Origin: Neisseriaceae bacterium HSC-16F19
GTDB lineage: Bacteria; Pseudomonadota; Gammaproteobacteria; Burkholderiales; Neisseriaceae
Length of the DNA stretch: 64,000 bases
Direction: 5' to 3'
NCBI RefSeq assembly: GCF_024171525.1
Contig: NZ_JALJZY010000001.1
Location: 1 to 64,000 of the forward strand
A program made the translations under genes and the position numbers. A model generated the notes under the pieces. That model saw only the letters and a program-made list of their open reading frames with translations. It searched no databases and was not told the origin of the DNA. Every line of letters begins with the position of its first letter. Position 1 is the stretch's first letter. This document shows positions 58,871 to 64,000 of the stretch, piece by piece.

Positions 58871-58952
58871 GTAGGCCGGATACTTGTATCCGACACCAAC
58901 CGTGTTTGGCTCAAGGTTTAAATATTTTGTCGGATACAAGTATCCGACCTAC
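58871..58952 (-). repeat. GTAGG...CCTAC inverted repeat, probable terminator of the nuclease gene
   Basis: Arms GTAGGCCGGATACTTGTATC and GATACAAGTATCCGACCTAC flank a ~36-bp loop; each arm is itself a small palindrome (GGATACTTGTATCC). It starts 9 bp after the nuclease stop codon. Confidence 0.65.
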
Positions 58953-58961
58953 GGCAACGGG

Positions 58962-59471
58962 TTACTGACGCCGGAAACGCCACGGCGGCATCGGGTCGGC
59001 TCCCCGCCACAATCCGCGGTTGAAATGGCGGGCGCTGACTTCGGCGGCATCATAATGCGCATATTCGCTGCGGCTTTGGCGGCTGCGCGCCAGACTGCGG
59101 TAATGCCAGGCGGCACCCTGTTGCAGCTGCCACAAGCCCATGTCTTCGCCCTGCAAATGGATTTGCGCCACCGAGCGGCGGTAACGATCCTGCTCCAGCA
59201 CCGTCACCTGCACCTCTTGGTCGAGCAGGCGCGCACGCAAGGCATTGCGGCTGGCTTGGCCATAAGCCTGCTGCAATTCCGGCGCATCGATAAAGGCCAG
59301 GCGGATGCGGTGGCGGCGCCCGTGCGTGTCGCGCACTTGCAGGCTGTCGCCGTCGTGCACCGACACCACCCTGCCCTCAAACACCTGTTGTGCCGCCCAA
59401 GCGGGTACGGCCAGCAAGCAAGACAAAGCGGCCAGGCACAGGCCCGGCCGCCAAGAACGTGTGTTCAGCAT
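58962..59471 (-). CDS. secreted thermonuclease (SNase) family protein
   Basis: A 169-aa nuclease with a Sec signal peptide (CLAALSCLLAVPAWA, cleavage near residue 27). The SNase fold signatures are VVSVHDGDSLQV, then RLAFIDAPE with the Arg, Asp and Glu equivalent to R35, D40 and E43 of staphylococcal nuclease, and DRYRRSVAQI with the second catalytic Arg. Predicted to degrade DNA or RNA outside the cytoplasm; relatives in Neisseria process biofilm or NET DNA. It lies 14 nt after rpiA in the same direction. Confidence 0.9.
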   Translation of the reverse strand: MLNTRSWRPGLCLAALSCLLAVPAWAAQQVFEGRVVSVHDGDSLQVRDTHGRRHRIRLAFIDAPELQQAYGQASRNALRARLLDQEVQVTVLEQDRYRRSVAQIHLQGEDMGLWQLQQGAAWHYRSLARSRQSRSEYAHYDAAEVSARHFNRGLWRGADPMPPWRFRRQ

Positions 59472-59484
59472 GTTTCAGGCAGCC

Positions 59485-60147
59485 TCAACGCGGATACAGC
59501 ACTTCCGCACCGGAGGCACGGCCCAGAATCAGCACATGGGCGGGGAAACGGGCGAAAATGCCGTTGTCCACCACACCGGGAATCTGGTTGATGGCGTCTT
59601 CCAGAGTCAAAGGCTGGTCGATATTAAGGCCGCGCACATCCACAATCTGGTTGCCGTTGTCGCTGGTAAAACCGATGCGCAATTCCGGCTCGCCGCCCAA
59701 TTTCAACAGCTGGCGCGACACCAGCGAGCGCGCATGCGGCAAGACTTCCACAGGCAGCGGGAATTTGCCCAAGCGGGCAACGTATTTGCGCTCGTCGGCA
59801 ATGCACACAAACTGGCGTGCGGCCGAGGCCACCACTTTTTCGTTCACCAGCGCACCGCCGCCGCCTTTAATCATTTGCAGGCTGTGGTTGACTTCGTCGG
59901 CACCGTCCACATACACGGCCAAGCCGTTGGTTTCGTTGAGGCCGACTTCGGGCAGGCCGTACTGGCGCAACAGCGCACTACTGCCTGAAGAAGTGGACAC
60001 CGCGCCCTTGATGCGTTTGCCGCTCTGCGCCAGCGCCTCAATAAAAAACGCCACCGTGCTGCCGGTGCCGATACCGATGTATTCGCCTTCGGGCACGAAT
60101 TCCAGTGCCTTGTGTGCCGCCAGGCGTTTCAACTCGTCTTGACTCAT
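59485..60147 (-). CDS. rpiA: ribose-5-phosphate isomerase A
   Basis: A 220-aa enzyme interconverting ribose 5-phosphate and ribulose 5-phosphate. GTGSTVAFFIEALAQSG near residue 27, VYVDGADEVNHSLQMIKGGG near residue 80 with the catalytic Asp residues, and KFPLPVEVLPHA are family motifs. It supplies ribulose 5-phosphate, the substrate of kdsD in this window. It follows the 6S RNA gene and its terminator. Confidence 0.96.
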   Translation of the reverse strand: MSQDELKRLAAHKALEFVPEGEYIGIGTGSTVAFFIEALAQSGKRIKGAVSTSSGSSALLRQYGLPEVGLNETNGLAVYVDGADEVNHSLQMIKGGGGALVNEKVVASAARQFVCIADERKYVARLGKFPLPVEVLPHARSLVSRQLLKLGGEPELRIGFTSDNGNQIVDVRGLNIDQPLTLEDAINQIPGVVDNGIFARFPAHVLILGRASGAEVLYPR

Positions 60148-60171
60148 TGCATTTCAGCCTTTGTGTCGGAA

Positions 60172-60206
60172 TGAAGAAGGGGCGCATCCTGCAAGGGATG
60201 CACCCC
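60172..60206 (-). terminator. hairpin terminator after 6S RNA
   Basis: On the minus strand an 11-bp stem GGGGTGCATCC / GGATGCGCCCC with loop CTTGCA, followed by TTCTTCATT. It separates the 6S RNA from rpiA. Confidence 0.75.
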
Positions 60207-60211
60207 GGTAT

Positions 60212-60392
60212 AAGCCCCCCGCATGTGCCGCTACGGCGCCATCCGCTTGAACCTTGCTGACAAGGCCGACAGCGTGGAACGGTTTCGGGTACATTCTCAA
60301 GGAACGCGCACGCCCACCATTGCGTTGCCATCGTAAAAAGCGAATTATTGGTTCAAAGGAATCTATGCCTACACGAACACCGCAGGGGAAAA
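60212..60392 (-). ncRNA. ssrS: 6S RNA
   Basis: About 181 nt between zapA and rpiA, the usual betaproteobacterial place for 6S RNA. The ends can pair (CCCCTGCGGTGT with GGCACATGCGGGG), and conserved internal features are visible, including CCTTTGAACC, TTCCTTGAGAATG and CAAGGTTCAAGCGGATGGCG. 6S RNA mimics an open promoter and binds sigma-70 RNA polymerase in stationary phase. The ends are estimates from pairing. A Correia-like element lies directly upstream. Confidence 0.8.
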
Positions 60393-60398
60393 ACTGTC

Positions 60399-60554
60399 TA
60401 TAGTCATTCAAAATAAAAATGATACGGCGTTGCTGCGCCTTGCTCAAAGAGAGCGATTTGTGTAAACCGCTCAAGCGGTAACAAAATCAGCTCCGTACTA
60501 CCTGTACTGTCTTCGGCTTGCTGCCTTGTCTCATTATTATTTTGTGCGACTATG
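60399..60554. mobile_element. Correia-like element, long form (copy 5), abutting 6S RNA
   Basis: About 156 bp bounded by TATAGTC and GACTATG. It has the core GATACGGCGTTGCTGCGCC, the long-form insert with AAACCGCTCAAGCGGT, and CTGTACTGTCTTCGGCTTGC. It fills the whole gap between zapA and the 6S RNA. On the minus strand its end gives TATAGA (60402-60397), spaced as a -10 box for the 6S RNA. Confidence 0.85.
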
Positions 60555-60557
60555 GTA

Positions 60558-60854
60558 TTAACGCTGTGCCACTGCATCGTGGCAGCTTTGCACCATGGCG
60601 TTTATTCTACGCTCAAAATCACCGATTGCCAAACCGTCTTGCACGGTGAGTTTCAACAAATCGTGGGTCAGGTTCAAAGCCGCCATAATGACGATTTTAT
60701 CGGTTTCGACAATGCGGCCGGATTGCTGGATGACGTCGATTTTGTCGTTAAGCATCTGCACCGCCTGCATCAGCGTGTCGTACTCCGAAGAGGGGGTGCC
60801 GATATTGAAACGGCGGCCCATGATGTCTACTTGGACTTGCTGGATATCTTCCAT
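60558..60854 (-). CDS. zapA: cell division protein ZapA
   Basis: A 98-aa protein that stabilises the FtsZ ring. The N-terminal globular part is VQVDIMGRRFNIGTPSSEYD followed by LMQAVQMLNDKI, then a helical region (IVIMAALNLTHDLLKL). Length and position upstream of 6S RNA match the family. Its ATG overlaps the stop of the coiled-coil gene (TGATG). Confidence 0.93.
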   Translation of the reverse strand: MEDIQQVQVDIMGRRFNIGTPSSEYDTLMQAVQMLNDKIDVIQQSGRIVETDKIVIMAALNLTHDLLKLTVQDGLAIGDFERRINAMVQSCHDAVAQR

Positions 60855-61195
60855 CAGCCTGCCTCCTCAGTACGGGTATCCGTTACCGGCAGGCGTTGCA
60901 AAACCGCCTGCAAATCCTGTACCGACTGGCGCAATACCTGCTGGTACTGCTGGTTTTCTTCGCGCAGGGTATCGATGTCCTGTTGCAGGCGCTGTTCCAG
61001 CTGGAACACCTGCAATTCGTGTTTTTGTATCAGGTCGGTTTTTTGGGCCTGAAAATCCTGGGCCTGTTGCTGCTGTTGTTCGCGCAGCTGCGCCACTTCG
61101 GCGGCGAGCAGGTTTTTTTCGTCCAACAGGGTTTTGAATTGCACCACCAGTTCGGCGACGCTGCTTTCCAGTTGCTGTAATTGGCTGTTCATCAC
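60854..61195 (-). CDS. coiled-coil protein upstream of zapA (TIGR02449-like/ZapB-like)
   Basis: A 113-aa, almost fully helical coiled coil (LQQLESSVAELVVQFKTLLD; EVAQLREQQQQQAQDF; EENQQYQQVLRQSV) with no TM or signal peptide. A short coiled-coil protein precedes zapA in many beta- and gammaproteobacteria (TIGR02449), and translational coupling here supports a shared role in division. ATG codons at 61195 and 61192 are both possible starts. Whether it functions like ZapB is inference. Confidence 0.75.
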   Translation of the reverse strand: MMNSQLQQLESSVAELVVQFKTLLDEKNLLAAEVAQLREQQQQQAQDFQAQKTDLIQKHELQVFQLEQRLQQDIDTLREENQQYQQVLRQSVQDLQAVLQRLPVTDTRTEEAG

Positions 61196-61257
61196 ATATC
61201 GCTTGGGTTAAGCCCGAATGGGGTGAATGGTTGCCCAAATCAGGCGGATTGTCAACC

Positions 61258-61441
61258 TGAGACCTTTGCAAAGCCCCCATCTGCGGCGCATTTCTGCGTT
61301 GGTTGTTATGCCCGCAGGGGTACTGCTCGCTCACTTGCATTGTCAAAGGATATCTGTCCCACGGGGATTTCCTACGGTCACACTCGCTGCGCTGCTACGC
61401 CTTGAACTGCATCCACATCTGAGGGCTTTGCAAAGGTCTCA
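61258..61441. mobile_element. MITE-like element, family A copy 6 (with 24-bp cassette)
   Basis: 184 bp with ends TGAGACCTTTGCAAAGCCC and GGGCTTTGCAAAGGTCTCA. On the minus strand it carries the 24-bp cassette at 61380-61357 directly before CAGATATC. It ends 16 bp before the gpsA stop codon and fills most of the gap before the coiled-coil gene. Confidence 0.88.
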
Positions 61442-61456
61442 GGCTGCACGGGCGCC

Positions 61457-62434
61457 CTACTCCTCTTTCGGTGGCCGTCCCATCAGGGTTTCGGCCACGG
61501 TGCGCACATCGGCCTCACCGTGCAGCAAGCGCTGCAATAATTCGGTTATCGGCATTTCGATACCCAAACGCTGCGCCTGGCGGCAGGTTTCTTCCACGGT
61601 ATACACACCTTCGGCCACATGCCCCAACTCGGCCAAAACCTGCGGCAGCGATTTACCCTCGGCCAGCAGCAGGCCGACACGGCGGTTGCGCGACAAGGAG
61701 CCGGTGCAGGTCAAAATCAAATCCCCCATGCCCGCCAAGCCCATCAGGGTGGTGGTCTCACCGCCCAAGGCCAGCGCCAGGCGGGAAATTTCCGCCAAAC
61801 CGCGGGTCATCAGGGCGGCGCGGGCGTTCATGCCATAGCCCAAACCGTCGGCCAGACCGGTGGCAATCGCCATCACGTTTTTCACCGCCCCGCCCACGGC
61901 CACACCCACGGTGTCGCCATTGCCGTAGAGACGCAGTACCGGGGTGTTCAGGCTTTCGGCCAAGGCACTCACCCACGGCAGATTGTCGGCCGCCAGGGTC
62001 ACGGCGCAAGGCAGCTGCTGCGCCAATTCCTGCGCAAAGCTGGGGCCGGAGAGCAAACCCAAAGTGCTGTTGTGCGGCAGCACATCCGCCAACACCTGAT
62101 GCGGCAGCAAACCGCTGCCCTGCTCGAAGCCCTTGCACGCCGCCAATACCGGCACCTGCCCCAATCCCGCCGCCTGCAAGCCTTCGGCGGCAGCGCGCAA
62201 ACCGGCCACCGGCGTGGCAATAATCACCAAATCCGTGCTTTCAGGCAGCCTGTCGCTGCTGGTCAGATTTGCGGGGAAAGCAAAACCGGGCAGGTAGCGG
62301 CGGTTTTCACCGTCGGCAGCCAGCTGCTGCGCATGTTCGCGCTTATGCGTCCACAGATGCACCGGATGGCGGTGGGCAAAATGGATGGCCAGCGCCGTGC
62401 CCCAGGCACCCGCACCCATTACGCAGATATTCAT
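61457..62434 (-). CDS. gpsA: glycerol-3-phosphate dehydrogenase [NAD(P)+]
   Basis: A 325-aa enzyme making sn-glycerol 3-phosphate for phospholipids. The dinucleotide site is VMGAGAWGTALAIHFA at the N-terminus, IIATPVAGLR follows, and the catalytic lysine is in VGGAVKNVMAIATG near residue 188. SRNRRVG and the C-terminal TVEETCRQAQRLGIEMPI are also typical. It lies downstream of fabF and a DUS-pair terminator. Confidence 0.97.
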   Translation of the reverse strand: MNICVMGAGAWGTALAIHFAHRHPVHLWTHKREHAQQLAADGENRRYLPGFAFPANLTSSDRLPESTDLVIIATPVAGLRAAAEGLQAAGLGQVPVLAACKGFEQGSGLLPHQVLADVLPHNSTLGLLSGPSFAQELAQQLPCAVTLAADNLPWVSALAESLNTPVLRLYGNGDTVGVAVGGAVKNVMAIATGLADGLGYGMNARAALMTRGLAEISRLALALGGETTTLMGLAGMGDLILTCTGSLSRNRRVGLLLAEGKSLPQVLAELGHVAEGVYTVEETCRQAQRLGIEMPITELLQRLLHGEADVRTVAETLMGRPPKEE

Positions 62435-62456
62435 AAATTATCCGTTTCCAATCAAA

Positions 62457-62498
62457 ACAGGCTGCCTGAAAGATGAATCAATCTTTCAGGCAGCCTGT
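62457..62498 (-). terminator. DUS inverted-pair terminator after fabF
   Basis: ACAGGCTGCCTGAAAGAT and ATCTTTCAGGCAGCCTGT form an 18-bp perfect stem with a 6-nt loop, followed on the minus strand by TTTTGATT. Confidence 0.9.
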
Positions 62499-62522
62499 GT
62501 TTACCGCTTTGGGCAATAATAC

Positions 62523-63770
62523 TCAATCCTCAAAACGCTTGATCACCAAAGTGCCGTTGGTGCCGCCAAAACCGAAGGAATTGGAGATGGCTGCCCGAAT
62601 CGGCATGTCGCGGGCCACATTGGCGCAATAGTCCAAATCGCAGCCGCCTTCGATGTCCTGCTCGAAGATATTGATGGTGGGCGGGGATTTCTGGTGGTAC
62701 ACCGCCAGGGTGCTGTACACCGCTTCCACACCGCCGGCACCGCCGAGCAAATGGCCGGTCATGGACTTGGTGGAATTGACCACCAGGTTTTTGGCGTGAT
62801 CGCCAAAGGCCAGTTTGAGGGCATTGGTCTCATTGGCATCGCCCAAGGGTGTAGACGTACCGTGGGCGTTGACATAATCCACTTCGTCCGGATTCATGCC
62901 CGCATCTTTGAGGGCACGCGCCACAGCCGCCGCCGGGCCTTCGGCATTGGGGGCGGTGATGTGGTGGGCGTCGGAACTCATGCCGAAACCGACCAATTCG
63001 GCATAAATGCGCGCGCCGCGTTTCTTGGCATGCTCATATTCTTCCAACACCATCACCCCGGCACCTTCGCCCATGACAAAGCCGTCGCGGCCTTTGTCCC
63101 ACGGACGCGAAGCCGTCGCCGGGTCGTCATTGCGGGTGGACAGCGCCTTCATGGCGGCAAAACCGCCGATGCCCAAAGTAGACACCGCGCATTCGCTGCC
63201 GCCGGCCACCATCACATCCGCATCGCCGTACACAATGGCGCGTGCGGCATCACCGATACAGTGGGCGCCGGTGGTACAGGCCGACACGATGCCGTAGCTG
63301 GGGCCGGTATAGCCTTTGAGGATGGTGATATGGCCTGCGGTGAGGTTGATCAGCGAGCCGGGAATGAAAAACGGGTTGATTTTGCGCACGCCGCCTTCAA
63401 ACACTGCTTTGGCAGTGTCTTCGATGGACGGCAGGCCGCCGATGCCGGAGCCCAGGTTGACACCGACACGGCTTTTGTCGAGATTGGGAATATCGTCCAA
63501 ACCGGCATCGGCAATGGCCTGGAAGGCCGCCGCAATGCCGAAATGAATAAACAAATCCATGCGGCGGGCGTCTTTGCCGCTGATGTAGTCGCCGATATTG
63601 AAATCGCGCACTTCGCCGGCAATCTGGCAGGACAGCTCGGACGCATCAAAACGGGTAATGCTGCCGATGCCGCTTTTGCCGGCCAGCAGGTTTTCCCAGG
63701 CGGTGGGGATGTTGTTGCCCACCGGTGACACCTGTCCCAGACCGGTGATCACCACTCTTTTTTTGCTCAT
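62523..63770 (-). CDS. fabF: beta-ketoacyl-ACP synthase II
   Basis: A 415-aa condensing enzyme that elongates acyl-ACP with malonyl-ACP. The catalytic Cys is in GIVSACTTGAHCIGDA near residue 164, and the two histidines in VNAHGTSTPLGD and STKSMTGHLLGGAGG. The start at 63770 gives MSKKRVVITGLGQVSPVGNN; eight in-frame upstream codons are not conserved. It follows acpP, the usual acpP-fabF order of fatty acid synthesis genes. Confidence 0.97.
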   Translation of the reverse strand: MSKKRVVITGLGQVSPVGNNIPTAWENLLAGKSGIGSITRFDASELSCQIAGEVRDFNIGDYISGKDARRMDLFIHFGIAAAFQAIADAGLDDIPNLDKSRVGVNLGSGIGGLPSIEDTAKAVFEGGVRKINPFFIPGSLINLTAGHITILKGYTGPSYGIVSACTTGAHCIGDAARAIVYGDADVMVAGGSECAVSTLGIGGFAAMKALSTRNDDPATASRPWDKGRDGFVMGEGAGVMVLEEYEHAKKRGARIYAELVGFGMSSDAHHITAPNAEGPAAAVARALKDAGMNPDEVDYVNAHGTSTPLGDANETNALKLAFGDHAKNLVVNSTKSMTGHLLGGAGGVEAVYSTLAVYHQKSPPTINIFEQDIEGGCDLDYCANVARDMPIRAAISNSFGFGGTNGTLVIKRFED

Positions 63771-63883
63771 AAACAAAACTCGCAAGACTTGCAATGAAAA
63801 ACCTCTGCCGATGCAGGCGGCGTTGGCACACCCTCTCGCCAGAGGCTTTGTGTATCGGACTTCAGCCGGATACGCACACCCGA

Positions 63884-64000
63884 TTAGTTTTGGCGTGCAG
63901 TTACGAAATCAATCGCTTGTTGTACGGTGGTGATTTTCTCGGCTTCTTCGTCCGGGATTTCAGTACCGAAGGCTTCTTCCAGAGCCATAACCAACTCAAC
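63884..64000 (-). CDS. acpP: acyl carrier protein, C-terminal part (cut by window edge)
   Basis: The last 38 codons and TAA stop of acpP, reading VELVMALEEAFGTEIPDEEA then EKITTVQQAIDFVTARQN. This is helix II-IV of ACP, right after the phosphopantetheine serine (DSL), which lies outside the window. ACP carries acyl intermediates for FabF and for lipid A and phospholipid synthesis. It is 113 bp upstream of fabF. Confidence 0.95.
   Translation of the reverse strand, partial: VELVMALEEAFGTEIPDEEAEKITTVQQAIDFVTARQN

Overview
The window is chromosomal DNA from a GC-rich member of the Neisseriaceae (Betaproteobacteria). The evidence is the 16S rRNA gene at the left edge, several dozen copies of the 12-mer AGGCTGCCTGAA or its complement (a DNA uptake sequence of the variant I recall as AG-simDUS), Correia-type repeats, dRS3 motifs and typical neisserial gene order. 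I do not name a species. Almost all genes are housekeeping; the accessory content is small genes and, above all, small mobile repeats.

Layout. 1-1410: 5' part of an rRNA operon (minus strand) with promoter and boxA. 1411-5302: CDP-diglyceride synthase-like and acyltransferase pair, dcd, an ADP-ribosylglycohydrolase and rsmJ. 5295-10730: overlapping parC-pilS-pilR-rsmJ chain. 10954-14096: ribF, an amino-acid ABC permease, transaldolase. 14233-19570 (plus strand): kdsD-kdsC-lptC-lptA-lptB, then rpoN-hpf; this is the Kdo and LPS export locus joined to an intact sigma-54 gene. 19705-23392: efeUO and efeB ferrous iron uptake behind a Fur-box-like promoter. 23696-24878: small secreted protein divergent from an S24-type repressor. 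25258-29562: infC (AUC start) and thrS, separated by a small membrane protein and an AT-rich PDDEXK-nuclease-like gene. 29834-34667: tRNA-Val, TauE exporter, CNP1-like protein, adk, kdsB, Trm112-like, lpxK. 34867-38299: xseA, small periplasmic protein, glnA. 38390-45014: hpnC-like gene, hemE, and a hemC-hemD-hemX-hemY operon. 45170-46680: hemerythrin-nnrS pair. 47243-53454: secreted protein, lrgAB, DUF3465 protein, dinG, DUF3360 transporter. 53509-58569: parB-parA-rsmG and a ThiQ/ThiP-like ABC importer. 58962-64000: secreted nuclease, rpiA, 6S RNA, zapA, coiled-coil partner, gpsA, fabF and the end of acpP.

Functional links. PilS/PilR need sigma-54, and an apparently complete RpoN is present in the same window, with candidate -24/-12 elements before rpoN and glnA. 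Kdo synthesis (kdsD, kdsC, kdsB), lipid A 4'-kinase (lpxK) and LPS transport (lptABC) are all here, as are five genes of haem synthesis and three of extracytoplasmic iron uptake.

The most unusual material is intergenic. There are two families of small inverted-repeat elements: six MITE-like copies with TGAGACCTTTGCAAA ends and five Correia-like elements. They share a ~24-bp cassette that sits at a GCG^CAG junction in both families. One MITE writes the last ~20 codons and stop of ribF. Another carries a nested 230-bp element with a 9-bp target duplication, and the matching empty site is elsewhere in the window. One Correia-like element ends exactly where the -10 box of the 6S RNA should be.
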